Shown here: positions 51,108 through 59,711 of the stretch, piece after piece | How the letters are laid out: every line of letters begins with the position of its first letter | How positions within the stretch are numbered: position 1 is the stretch's first letter | From: Aneurinibacillus sp. REN35 | Lineage (GTDB): Bacteria > Bacillota > Bacilli > Aneurinibacillales > Aneurinibacillaceae | Assembly: GCF_041379945.2 (NCBI RefSeq) | Contig: NZ_JBFTXJ020000004.1 | Location: forward strand, 186,001 to 250,000 | Direction: 5' to 3' | Length of the DNA: 64,000 nucleotides | Position numbers and translations under genes: made by a program | The notes under the pieces: generated by a model | Told to the model about the DNA's origin: nothing | The model's input: only the letters and a program-made list of their open reading frames with translations | Databases searched by the model: none

Positions 51108-51114
51108 CTTTCTT

Positions 51115-52002
51115 TTAGAGTTGAGCTGAGAGGTTCACGTACGTTTCAGGCCGCCTATCCCGGTAGAATTGCCACTGATCCCGAACATTGTGTATGACAT
51201 TCCGATCCATAATTCCGATAATGACCTCATCTTTATCCCGGCTTCCCATCGCCACAAATTCACCTCGCGGGCTGACAAGGTAACTTTGCCCATAGAACTC
51301 CCCCATATTCCACGGTGCTTCAAGTCCAACACGATTAATAGCCGCTACATAGAAGCCATTTGCAACCGCATGAGCCGGCTGCTCTAGCTTCCATAAATAT
51401 TCGGATGTACCCGCTACCGTTGCGGATGGATTAAATACAATCTCTGCTCCATTGAGTCCAAGAAGACGCGCCCCTTCTGGAAAATGCCGATCATAGCAAA
51501 TATAGACACCAACCTTGGCATATTTCGTATCAAATACCGGATAATCTTCATTGCCCGGCTTAAAATAATACTTCTCCCAAAAACCTGTACCGCCTTCACC
51601 CGCCGCCACATGCGGAATATGCTTCTTGCGGTACTTTCCAAGATACGTTCCGTCTGCATCAATAACCGCAGCCGTATTATAATACACACCCTCAGCCGCC
51701 TTTTCATAAATCGGCAGCACGATAACTACATTGTTTTTCTTGGCCACATCTTGAAAAAGCTGTGTGGTTGGTCCGTCCGGAATCGATTCGGCCGCCTCAT
51801 ACCACTTCACAGTCTGCTCAGCGCAGAAATACGGCCCGTAGAAAATTTCTTGCAGGCAGATAATCTGCGCTCCCTTAGCCACCGCCTCATCAATCAGCGT
51901 CATATGCTTAGCGATCGCCTTTTCCTTGTGCACATCCACCGGTTCATCTCCATGCACATCATGACTGGCTTGAATGAGTCCAATTACAACTTCTTTAGAC
52001 AT
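51115..52002 (-). CDS. Nitrilase-family beta-ureidopropionase (N-carbamoyl-beta-alanine amidohydrolase)
   Basis: Hydrolyses N-carbamoyl-beta-alanine to beta-alanine, CO2 and ammonia. The 295-residue protein has the Glu-Lys-Cys triad: Glu in ICLQEIFYGPYFC, Lys in LGKYRKKHIPHV and Cys in VGVYICYDRHFPEGARLLGL. These segments are those of the plant/bacterial beta-ureidopropionase and N-carbamoylputrescine group. The ATG at 52002 follows AGGAGGGG. It is the last gene of preT-preA-hyd-this operon, 37 bp after the hydantoinase, which fixes the reaction by context. Confidence 0.92.
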   Translation of the reverse strand: MSKEVVIGLIQASHDVHGDEPVDVHKEKAIAKHMTLIDEAVAKGAQIICLQEIFYGPYFCAEQTVKWYEAAESIPDGPTTQLFQDVAKKNNVVIVLPIYEKAAEGVYYNTAAVIDADGTYLGKYRKKHIPHVAAGEGGTGFWEKYYFKPGNEDYPVFDTKYAKVGVYICYDRHFPEGARLLGLNGAEIVFNPSATVAGTSEYLWKLEQPAHAVANGFYVAAINRVGLEAPWNMGEFYGQSYLVSPRGEFVAMGSRDKDEVIIGIMDRNVIHNVRDQWQFYRDRRPETYVNLSAQL

Positions 52003-52039
52003 CCGATCCCCTCCTGTAATCATATGCTACCGCCTTTAA

Positions 52040-53425
52040 TTAATACTGCTGGAACGGCTGCCTGCTTATATACTGTCCTCTTCCTTTTTTGCCGTGAAAT
52101 TGCTGATCTTTGACAAGCACTTCGCCGCGCGAGAGAACGACAACTGGTTCCCCTGTTATCTTCATTCCCTCAAACGGATTATAATCGACGTTCATATGAT
52201 GGGTAGCGGCAGAAAGCGTACGTTCTCTATTTGGATTAAAAACGACAATATCGGCATCGCTTCCTACAGCGATTGTTCCTTTCTTCGGAAAAAGTCCAAA
52301 TAATTTGGCTGCATTCGTAGAAACGGCATTGACAAACGTATTCAGTCCAATTCGTCCTTTGTGCACGCCTTCCGAATATAAAATAGAGAAGCGATCCTCA
52401 ATCAGCGGGCCTCCATTAGGGATTTTAGTAAAATCATCTTTTCCAAGATCCTTTTGTCCTTCGAAGTTGAACGAACATTGATCCGAACCGACCGTTTGCA
52501 AGCTTCCATTACGCAGCGCCGCCCACAACTCTTCCTGATTCCACTTCTCCCTTAATGGAGGAGACCATACGTATTTGGCTCCCTCAAAATCAGATTTTTG
52601 CAAATCGGTAACATCGAGCACCAAATATTGCTGGCATGTCTCTCCCCATACTTTTAACCCTTGAGCCCTTGCTTCCTTAATTTTATTTGCAGCCGCCGCA
52701 CACGATACATGCACAACATAAATTGGCGCATCAGCAAGCGCTGCCATGGCAATGGCTCTTCCTGTTGCTTCCGCTTCCACTTCCGGAGGACGAGTAACCG
52801 CATGATAATACGGTGACGTGTTGCCCTGCTCTAATGCTTTTTGTATAAGCAGTTCGATCACATCCCCATTTTCTGCATGTACCTGTACAAGCGCCCCAAG
52901 TTCCTTTGCCTTTGTGAGCGTTTGGAATAGCGTTCCATCGTCAACCTGAAACACATTTTTATAGGCCATAAACAGTTTCAACGATGTGATTCCTTGTTCT
53001 TGTACAATAGACGGCAGCTCATTGAGCACATTATCATTCATTTCGCTAATCATTAGATGAAAGCTATAATCAATATTTGCTTTTCCCTCTGCTTTTTTAT
53101 GCCACATCTTCACTGCTTCTTTTAACGGTTTCCCTTTTTGTGTAAGACAGAAATCTACAATGGTTGTTGTACCACCAAATGCGGCAGCCCGAGTCCCTGT
53201 TTCAAAATCATCTGCTGTTACCGTGCCACCGAACGGCATATCTAAATGTGTATGCGGATCAATACCGCCGGGAAATACGTAGCATCCTTTTGCGTCGATA
53301 ATTTCTGCTTCGGGCGCATCAATCGTATCTGCAATGGAGGTAACTTTTTCACCTTCAATCAAAATATCCGCTTTATATATGTCCGAGCCGGTAACAACAG
53401 TTCCACCTTTAATGATTTTTGCCAT
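52040..53425 (-). CDS. hydA: Dihydropyrimidinase/hydantoinase
   Basis: Opens the ring of dihydrouracil or dihydrothymine. The 461-residue TIM-barrel metal hydrolase has the metal-binding GGIDPHTHLDMPFGG (about 53-67), the carboxylated lysine in SLKLFMAYKN, VHAENGD, YVVHVSCAAA and the aspartate-containing GSDQCSFNFEGQK. The ATG at 53425 lies after AAAGGGGGAG; the earlier frame overlaps preA. It is 14 bp after preA and translated with it. It could also act on hydantoins. Confidence 0.95.
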   Translation of the reverse strand: MAKIIKGGTVVTGSDIYKADILIEGEKVTSIADTIDAPEAEIIDAKGCYVFPGGIDPHTHLDMPFGGTVTADDFETGTRAAAFGGTTTIVDFCLTQKGKPLKEAVKMWHKKAEGKANIDYSFHLMISEMNDNVLNELPSIVQEQGITSLKLFMAYKNVFQVDDGTLFQTLTKAKELGALVQVHAENGDVIELLIQKALEQGNTSPYYHAVTRPPEVEAEATGRAIAMAALADAPIYVVHVSCAAAANKIKEARAQGLKVWGETCQQYLVLDVTDLQKSDFEGAKYVWSPPLREKWNQEELWAALRNGSLQTVGSDQCSFNFEGQKDLGKDDFTKIPNGGPLIEDRFSILYSEGVHKGRIGLNTFVNAVSTNAAKLFGLFPKKGTIAVGSDADIVVFNPNRERTLSAATHHMNVDYNPFEGMKITGEPVVVLSRGEVLVKDQQFHGKKGRGQYISRQPFQQY

Positions 53426-53439
53426 GCACTCTCCCCCTT

Positions 53440-54699
53440 TTATTGTGCCTGGTTTAGTAAAGCGGTACGTTCTTTCCATGTAAGCGACGGCTGCTCGCTT
53501 GGCACTTCTACCATCGTAATACAGTCCTCAATCGGGCAGACAATCGAGCAGAGATTACATCCTACACAGTCTTCCTCCTGCACAACCAGCTTTTCGCGTC
53601 CGTCCTTCATCTGTACGATTTCAATACATTGGTGTGATGTATCTTCACAAGCGATATGACACCGATTGCAGTTGATACAGGATTGTTCATCAATATGAGC
53701 CACTACTTTATAATTGAGATTCAAGTTCCCCCACTCGGAGTAACGGGGAACTGATTTCCCTACAATATCCATAACCGATGCAATGCCCCGCTCGTCAAGA
53801 TAATGGCTCAGTCCTTCAGCCATATCCTCTACGATTCTAAAACCGTACAGCATGGCCGCCGTACACACCTGAATACCGGATGATCCCATTAACATGAACT
53901 CTACAACATCGCGCCAGTTTGAAATGCCGCCTATACCCGAAATAGGCAGATCCACTTGGGGATCGCGTGCACATTCAGCCACCATATTAAGAGCAATCGG
54001 CTTTACTGCCGGCCCGCAATAGCCACCATGAGCGCCTTTTCCATCCACATGGGGAATCGGATTCCATGTATCAATATCAACCCCCATCAAACTGTTGATG
54101 GTATTGATCATACTGATTGCGTCTGCTCCGCCCTGCTTGGCAGCCCGTGCCGTATATCGAATGTCCGTAATGTTGGGGGTAAGTTTTACGATGACTGGCG
54201 TTTGCGCTACTTCTTTTACCCATTCAGTCTGCTGCTGCACCATTTCGGGCTGTTGTCCAACCGCAGAACCCATGCCGCGCTCTGCCATGCCATGAGGACA
54301 GCCAAAATTCAACTCCAGACCATCCACTCCGATATCTTCTACCGCCTTAACAAGCTCATGCCACCTCTCACGGTTCGGCTCCATCATCAGCGAAGCGACA
54401 AGTGCATGGTTAGGAAACTTCCTTTTTACTTCTTTCATTTCTTTTAAATTCACTTCAAGCGGACGATCCGTAATAAGCTCAATGTTGTTAAATCCGACCG
54501 TCTGCCCATTGTATTTCAAACCGGCAAAGCGGGATGTTACGTTGATAATCGGGTCGCCAAGCGTTTTCCATACAGCTCCGCCCCATCCTGCTTCAAACGC
54601 TCTCTCTACCTGATAACCCGTGTTGGTAGGTGGTGCCGAAGCGAGCCAGAACGGGTTCGGTGCCTGAATTCCCCCTAGATTTATCCGTAAATCGGCCAT
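53440..54699 (-). CDS. preA: NAD(P)-dependent dihydropyrimidine dehydrogenase subunit PreA
   Basis: FMN and iron-sulfur subunit that reduces uracil or thymine to the 5,6-dihydro form. The 419-residue protein has an N-terminal FMN barrel (dihydroorotate-dehydrogenase fold) with the catalytic cysteine in NFGCPHGMAERGMG. A C-terminal two-[4Fe-4S] ferredoxin domain carries CINCNRCHIAC and CVGCNLCSIVC, the latter followed by P. The barrel includes NTINSLMGVDIDT and ISGIGGISNW, which contact substrate and flavin. It is downstream of preT by 36 bp. Start ATG at 54699 after AGGAGG. Confidence 0.96.
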   Translation of the reverse strand: MADLRINLGGIQAPNPFWLASAPPTNTGYQVERAFEAGWGGAVWKTLGDPIINVTSRFAGLKYNGQTVGFNNIELITDRPLEVNLKEMKEVKRKFPNHALVASLMMEPNRERWHELVKAVEDIGVDGLELNFGCPHGMAERGMGSAVGQQPEMVQQQTEWVKEVAQTPVIVKLTPNITDIRYTARAAKQGGADAISMINTINSLMGVDIDTWNPIPHVDGKGAHGGYCGPAVKPIALNMVAECARDPQVDLPISGIGGISNWRDVVEFMLMGSSGIQVCTAAMLYGFRIVEDMAEGLSHYLDERGIASVMDIVGKSVPRYSEWGNLNLNYKVVAHIDEQSCINCNRCHIACEDTSHQCIEIVQMKDGREKLVVQEEDCVGCNLCSIVCPIEDCITMVEVPSEQPSLTWKERTALLNQAQ

Positions 54700-54734
54700 A
54701 GAAATACCTCCTTGGATTTCGTAGATTCTCGTTT

Positions 54735-56102
54735 TTAAGCTAGAGCTTGCTCTTGCGTAGATTGATATGCCTTATGAATGCCATACGCTGCCTTCTTGCC
54801 TTGCTCCGCTGCATCCACTACCATGGCCTCCGCATTTCCTAGACCAAAGATGCAATCACCTGCAGCAAAAATTTTTGGATTGGATGTTTGGTTGTTCTCA
54901 TTCACTTTAATTACACCGCGAACATGTTCTAAGCCAAACGATTGGATGAGCGGCAGCAGTTTATTCTGACCTATTGCTTTGATTACGCTGTCCACTTCTA
55001 CCGTAAAGGCTGAGCCTTCGATCTGCACCGGACGCGGTCGACCCGACGCATCAGGCTCGCCCAGCTCCATGCGCACGCATTCTAACGCTTTCACCTTTCC
55101 CCTCTCATCTCCTATAATCCGCACAGGCGTTACCAGCCATCTGAATTCGACACCCTCCTGCTTAGCAAACTCATACTCGAAGTCATACGCCGTCATCTCA
55201 TGTTCCGTTCTGCGATACATCATCGTTACCTGCTCTGCTCCGAGGCGGCGTGAACAGGTGGCTGCATCAATCGCCGTATTGCCTGCGCCAATCACGACGA
55301 CGCGTTTGCCGACCGAAAGCATCTCAAGCGGCTTGGTTTTCGTATCTTCTACAAGCGCAATCGCATCATATACCCCATCCAACTCTTCTCCTTCAATTCC
55401 TAAATCAGGCACATTGCCAAGCCCTATCGCCAGCACCACATAATCGTATCCGTTCACAATTTCTTCAACTTGAATATCTTTTCCGACCATCATGCCTGTA
55501 AGAATGGTCACGCCCAGCTTCTCGACCTGTTCAACTTCCCATAAAGCGACCTGCTGAGGCAGACGAAACGATACAATTCCGTACGTATTCAAACCTCCCG
55601 CCTGCGCCTTTGATTCGTATACAGTTACTGCATAACCGAGCCTGGCCAACTCTCTGGCTGCTGACAGGCCCGCTGGCCCCCCTCCAATAATCGCCGCAGT
55701 TTTTCCATTGCTCTCTCCTTTATGAAATAAAACTGCATCATTCTTCATCGCCCAGTCCGTAGCATAGCGCTGCAGTTGTCCAATCATAATCGGTGAAGAA
55801 GCATGATTGAGCACACAGGCGCCTTCACACAGCTCAGAAGTAGGACAAACTCTCGCACAGCTCGCTCCGACGGGATTGGCTTCCATAATAGCGCGGGCAG
55901 AACCCAACATATTTCCTGAAGCAATCTTCTTAATGAATGAAGGGATATTGATACCGGTTGGACAAGCTTTAATACATGGTGCATCGTAGCAATAAAGGCA
56001 GCGATTCGCCTCATCCATTGCATCTTTTTCCCGTAAACCGGGAAGGAACTCTTGAAAGTTTTTCGTAAGTTTTTCGACGGGAATAAAAGCCTGTTGACTC
56101 AC
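54735..56102 (-). CDS. preT: NAD(P)-dependent dihydropyrimidine dehydrogenase subunit PreT
   Basis: FAD subunit that passes electrons from NAD(P)H to PreA. The 455-residue protein has N-terminal Cys-rich motifs (CLYCYDAPCIKACPTGIN and SCARVCPTSELCEGAC), an FAD-binding GGGPAGLSAARELARLGYAV (quoted in part) near 140, and an NAD(P)-binding VIGAGNTAIDAATCSRR. It resembles the beta subunit of glutamate synthase. The GTG at 56102 is preceded by AAGGAGGAG. It is the first gene of the operon, with a CodY-like box at 56144-56158 in the AT-rich upstream region. Confidence 0.95.
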   Translation of the reverse strand: MSQQAFIPVEKLTKNFQEFLPGLREKDAMDEANRCLYCYDAPCIKACPTGINIPSFIKKIASGNMLGSARAIMEANPVGASCARVCPTSELCEGACVLNHASSPIMIGQLQRYATDWAMKNDAVLFHKGESNGKTAAIIGGGPAGLSAARELARLGYAVTVYESKAQAGGLNTYGIVSFRLPQQVALWEVEQVEKLGVTILTGMMVGKDIQVEEIVNGYDYVVLAIGLGNVPDLGIEGEELDGVYDAIALVEDTKTKPLEMLSVGKRVVVIGAGNTAIDAATCSRRLGAEQVTMMYRRTEHEMTAYDFEYEFAKQEGVEFRWLVTPVRIIGDERGKVKALECVRMELGEPDASGRPRPVQIEGSAFTVEVDSVIKAIGQNKLLPLIQSFGLEHVRGVIKVNENNQTSNPKIFAAGDCIFGLGNAEAMVVDAAEQGKKAAYGIHKAYQSTQEQALA

Positions 56103-56143
56103 TACGCTCTCCTCCTTGACGAAAATAATCGTATTGTAGTTAA

Positions 56144-56158
56144 AATTTTCAGAACTTT
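56144..56158 (-). promoter_or_regulatory. CodY-like box upstream of preT
   Basis: AATTTTCAGAACTTT (plus strand) matches the palindromic CodY consensus AATTTTCWGAAAATT at 13 of 15 positions, about 42 bp ahead of the preT start. Nutrient control of pyrimidine catabolism by CodY is inferred. Confidence 0.5.
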
Positions 56159-56274
56159 ATATTAATATTATTATACAAAAAATAAATTATCAACATTTTT
56201 AATTGCTTATATAAATATTTTTAACTGAATAGGATGAATTGAATGTTTTATCACATTTCGAAAAGGAAATAAGG

Positions 56275-56302
56275 TTGAGAGAAAGATAAACTTTGTTAAA
56301 AT
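56275..56302 (+). promoter_or_regulatory. Candidate sigma-A promoter of the HTH/RHH-like pair
   Basis: TTGAGA at 56275-56280, a 16-base spacer and TAAAAT at 56297-56302, 58 bp ahead of the ATG at 56361. Confidence 0.5.
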
Positions 56303-56360
56303 AAAAGAAAGAAGGCTTCGTATTTTTAGCATATTGGCATGCGTGAAAGGATACAGGAGA

Positions 56361-56885
56361 ATGGAATTAGAAGAGCGCATCACACATATAAAACAAGAAA
56401 TTAAGGAAAAACAGGCGCTGCTTGCAGAGCTTGAAGAAAAATTAACCGAATATAAAAGCCAAAAGGAACAGCGGAAGCATTACGTAGCTTCTAAAGAAAT
56501 TATTGATTATATAAAGCAACGTTCCGGTAAGATCATCAATATGTCCACCATCAAACGCTGGACAGATGAAGGATATCTTGGCGAGGTGACGGATGAGCGC
56601 GAACGGTTTTGGGCATTGAAAACCAAGCAGGGAAAAAAACGCAACCTCTATAAAAAAGAGAGCGTGTTCTCATTTCTATATGCTAAAGGGTATCTGTTTC
56701 CTTATTACGATATATTGGATGAAGTGCTGTATGATACAGAAACAGCTTCTCTTTTAGCTACCATCATCGATATTCGTATGGAGGATGGGCAATTTCTCTA
56801 CAAAATTCAATTATCTGATTATACAATCATCGACAGCGTGAACGAGAAGCAATTGAAAGGTGCGGGACACAATGGTAAGTATTGA
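56361..56885 (+). CDS. Coiled-coil protein with MerR/excisionase-like HTH (unknown function)
   Basis: A 174-residue protein not recognised as a named family. Residues 1-40 form a charged coiled coil. Residues 42-105 (SKEIIDYIKQRSGKIINMSTIKRWTDEGYLGE, in pieces, then RNLYKKESVFSFLY) look like a winged helix-turn-helix of the MerR/excisionase kind. The rest is mixed alpha/beta. The start ATG at 56361 follows GGATACAGGAGA. Its stop overlaps the next gene by 14 bp. Base composition is more AT-rich than the neighbours, a hint of transfer. Sure as a gene; DNA binding is inferred. Confidence 0.75.
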   Translation: MELEERITHIKQEIKEKQALLAELEEKLTEYKSQKEQRKHYVASKEIIDYIKQRSGKIINMSTIKRWTDEGYLGEVTDERERFWALKTKQGKKRNLYKKESVFSFLYAKGYLFPYYDILDEVLYDTETASLLATIIDIRMEDGQFLYKIQLSDYTIIDSVNEKQLKGAGHNGKY

Positions 56886-57282
56886 AATCAAAAACACAAA
56901 CGATAATATTTTGATTGCAAGAAAAATAAGAGATGCAAATAAGGGTGCAATAGAAGGGTTCACGCTTAAATTTACGGAAGATAACAGCGCAATCGTCATA
57001 GAAGGGGAAAAGCTATTCATCCCGGATAAAATGCTGCTGACAAGTGATATGAAGATAAGCGGAATGATTAAACCCCTGCCGGATGGATTTGAAATTCTTG
57101 ATGAGGAAAAAGGGAAGACTGTAAACCTGCACCTCGATGCCGAATTGGTGAAGGAAATCAACGTGATCCGCAGCTATGTAAAAAGCAAGACGCAGCATGA
57201 CGTATTATTAGAGCTGTTTAAAAAGGGACTTGAACAGTATAAAAAAGAAAACGATACAGACCAAAAAAGAAGCGACCGATAA
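56872..57282 (+). CDS. Small protein with C-terminal ribbon-helix-helix-like segment
   Basis: A 136-residue protein without a recognised family. The N-terminal two thirds are beta-rich (IKNTNDNILIARKIRDAN, GFTLKFTEDNSAIVIEGEKLFI). Residues 83-126 (VNLHLDAELVKEI, then SKTQHDVLLELFKKGLEQY) have the strand-helix-helix pattern of RHH proteins. It is translated after the HTH gene with a 14-bp overlap (ATG at 56872, after AAAGGTG) and stops before a terminator. The pair may be a small regulatory unit or a mobile-element remnant. Function is unknown; the composition is AT-rich. Confidence 0.72.
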   Translation: MVSIEIKNTNDNILIARKIRDANKGAIEGFTLKFTEDNSAIVIEGEKLFIPDKMLLTSDMKISGMIKPLPDGFEILDEEKGKTVNLHLDAELVKEINVIRSYVKSKTQHDVLLELFKKGLEQYKKENDTDQKRSDR

Positions 57283-57293
57283 GTCGCTTCTTT
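57266..57293. terminator. Terminator between the RHH-like gene and pepA
   Basis: Stem AAAGAAGCGAC/GTCGCTTCTTT with a 6-base loop, T tract on both sides, between convergent genes. Confidence 0.85.
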
Positions 57294-57309
57294 CTTCATG
57301 TATCTTCCG

Positions 57310-58818
57310 CTATTTTCCGCCAAACCGAATGGCAAGCTGTATAAGTGTACGAACCGCAACACCTGTAGCGCCGGTCGGATTGTGGCCGTTATCCTTATCG
57401 GTAACTGCCGTTCCTGCGATATCAAGATGAACCCAAGGCGTATCTTCTGCAAATGCTCCGATAAAAATACCGCCTTGAATACAGCCCGCCGGACGACCCG
57501 CATCATTTTTGATATCCGCGATCTCACTCTTAATATACTCTTGATATTCTTCAAAATTCGGCAGCTGCCACATCTTTTCCCCAGCGATGCGAGCTGCTGA
57601 CTTCACATCCTCAAGCCATTCTTCATTGTTCGTAATCATACCGGTAGCTGCATGTCCGAGCGCAGAGATTACCGATCCTGTCAGCGTCGCTACATCTACC
57701 AGCTTCGTCGCCCCCAGATGCTTTGCATATGCAACACCATCCGCTAGAATTAAGCGACCTTCGGCATCTGTATGCACAATTTCAATTGTCTTCCCGGCAA
57801 ATGAGCTAATGACATCAGATGGTTTTAAATTATTCCCTGCGATCATATTCTCGCAGGTAGGAATGACAGCGATAACATTTACGTGCGGCTGCAACGCACC
57901 AATGCCGTCCATTGCTGCAATAACGGCTGCCGCTCCGGCCATGTCTGTCTTCATTTCACCCATTCCTTCATCAGGCTTCACCTGAATTCCACCGCTATCA
58001 AAGGTAATTCCCTTGCCAACATAACCAAGCACTTCTTTGCTATCGGAAGCGCCATGATATTTCATTACAATCATTTTCGGCTCGTTGGTACTTGCCTGGC
58101 CTACACCTAACAGCGCACCCATTCCCAGTTCTTCCAAATCAGCTTTATTCAATATGCTAACTTCTAGGTTGCGCCGACGCGCCACGTCTCTCGCCCGCTC
58201 CGCTAAAATGGCAGGGGTCATCTTATTTGCCGGTTCATTTACAAGATTGCGTGCGAGATTGGTCGCATATGCTGCTACATCAGCACGTTCCAATCCTGCT
58301 TGAATGGCCGGTTGTTCCATCTCTTCACTGGCAACGAGAATGAACTCTTCAATTATCGACTGCTGTTCATCACGTTTTTTGTAGCCAGAAAACGTATACG
58401 TGCCTAATTCCACGCCTTCTACGACACCCTGAACGATATCGACAGGGTTCCAAAAGCGTTTTTCTACATAATAGTGAGAGACACCGAAGGTAATGTTTTT
58501 AACCCCGCGCTTTTGAGCATGGCGTGCAGCGATCCCAATTGCATCACGAACCTTGGCTGCTGTCAGTTCCTTTTCTTTCCCCAATCCCAAAATCAAAGTA
58601 CGCTTCGCCGGGATTTTTCCCCAGTTATGAAGCATCGTCACTTCCCCGAAGGTTCCACGGATCTCTTTCTCCGCAATCAACTGTGAAATTCTGTGCTCAA
58701 GCGATGTATCTACGGTTTTGGCGTATCCTTTCACCGTATCCTGGTCTTCACAGTATGTGACAATAAGACAATCGGTAGCAATCGAAGAAATTGTTTCCGT
58801 TGAGATTTTTACTTTCAT
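57310..58818 (-). CDS. pepA: Leucyl aminopeptidase (M17 family)
   Basis: Zinc/manganese aminopeptidase of the cytosol. The 502-residue protein has the M17 catalytic set: KGITFDSGGIQVKPDEGMGEMKTDMAGAAAV (in pieces; Lys and Asp metal ligands), the signature NTDAEGRL as VHTDAEGRLILADG, and a final GNT-like segment replaced by GGIFIGAFAEDTPWVHLDIAGTA. The N-terminal domain is the usual macro-like domain. Start ATG at 58818. It stands alone on the minus strand. Confidence 0.95.
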   Translation of the reverse strand: MKVKISTETISSIATDCLIVTYCEDQDTVKGYAKTVDTSLEHRISQLIAEKEIRGTFGEVTMLHNWGKIPAKRTLILGLGKEKELTAAKVRDAIGIAARHAQKRGVKNITFGVSHYYVEKRFWNPVDIVQGVVEGVELGTYTFSGYKKRDEQQSIIEEFILVASEEMEQPAIQAGLERADVAAYATNLARNLVNEPANKMTPAILAERARDVARRRNLEVSILNKADLEELGMGALLGVGQASTNEPKMIVMKYHGASDSKEVLGYVGKGITFDSGGIQVKPDEGMGEMKTDMAGAAAVIAAMDGIGALQPHVNVIAVIPTCENMIAGNNLKPSDVISSFAGKTIEIVHTDAEGRLILADGVAYAKHLGATKLVDVATLTGSVISALGHAATGMITNNEEWLEDVKSAARIAGEKMWQLPNFEEYQEYIKSEIADIKNDAGRPAGCIQGGIFIGAFAEDTPWVHLDIAGTAVTDKDNGHNPTGATGVAVRTLIQLAIRFGGK

Positions 58819-58878
58819 GCTCTACCTCCGCTAATCAGAATGGCTTCCCTGTTAGTATGCGACATTTAAAACACAAAA

Positions 58879-58904
58879 AAGCATACTTCGGGTGAAGTAT
58901 GCTT
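58879..58904 (-). terminator. Terminator of the gene at 58943
   Basis: Perfect 11-bp stem AAGCATACTTC/GAAGTATGCTT with loop GGGT; TTTT follows on the minus strand. Confidence 0.88.
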
Positions 58905-58942
58905 ACATATTCGCCATTAAGAAAACGGTTTCCTTCTTTTTG

Positions 58943-59542
58943 TTACACTTCTAACATAATCATTTCGTGATGTAGCGTCGCAAGCCTCGCTTTGCAGGCG
59001 GCTACCTTCTCATCATCCTGTGTACGTATTGCTTCGTGCAGTGTGCTCAGTTCATCGTCTACTTCACGTGTCAGTGCTGGAATCCTCTCTTCCGCATCAT
59101 GCCGTTTAAGAGCCTCCATCACTTCTTCCATCGAAACTGAACACTCTTTTTCAAAAATAACCTCTTTCGAGGCGCCGGAAATTTTAATAATCTGTTCAGC
59201 TTCCCCGTAACGGATCTTCTGAACGACAAGCTGCCCACCGGAAAAAACCTTAATGACTGCATGGCCTTTAGCCAGTTCAATAAAATGCTGCAATATCTTC
59301 TCAAAACGTGGGTCAGCCGTATTATAGTGGCGATCACGCAGACGATAACGGATACCGACTTTACGGAATGTAAGCCAATGTGCTTCATTCTCTGATTGGA
59401 CGGAGAGGGTAAAATATTTCTTTGTTTCTTTCCATGCGACACGCATGCCCGCTTCGACGATTTTTGCAATAAGCTCATGGATTTGTTCCTCATTAAACCA
59501 TAGGGCTACACCGCTGTACTCAATCTGCTCAAATGCCTGCAT
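58943..59542 (-). CDS. Hypothetical protein, 199 aa (no recognised domain)
   Basis: A 199-residue soluble protein. The N-terminal half alternates strands and helices (GVALWFNEEQIHELIAKI, TKKYFTLSVQSENEAHWLTF, VGIRYRLRDRHY). The C-terminal half is helical (VMEALKRHDAEERI, ELSTLHEAIRTQDDEKVAACKARL). I recall similar unannotated proteins in Paenibacillaceae but can name no family with certainty. The ATG at 59542 is close to GGAGGGG. It is monocistronic, between pepA and yktB, with a strong terminator. Confidence 0.75.
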   Translation of the reverse strand: MQAFEQIEYSGVALWFNEEQIHELIAKIVEAGMRVAWKETKKYFTLSVQSENEAHWLTFRKVGIRYRLRDRHYNTADPRFEKILQHFIELAKGHAVIKVFSGGQLVVQKIRYGEAEQIIKISGASKEVIFEKECSVSMEEVMEALKRHDAEERIPALTREVDDELSTLHEAIRTQDDEKVAACKARLATLHHEMIMLEV

Positions 59543-59711
59543 TGTCACCCCTCCATTCGCCGAATTTTCTTAATATTTATTTTTATTAAGTTAATTGTAT
59601 CGTACATAATATATAAAAGCAACTTGTTTTTATTATTACATCAACTTGTTAACATCTTATATGGCGTGTGCTACGATGAGAGTACACTTTTGCAAAAAGA
59701 AAGGACGTTCA

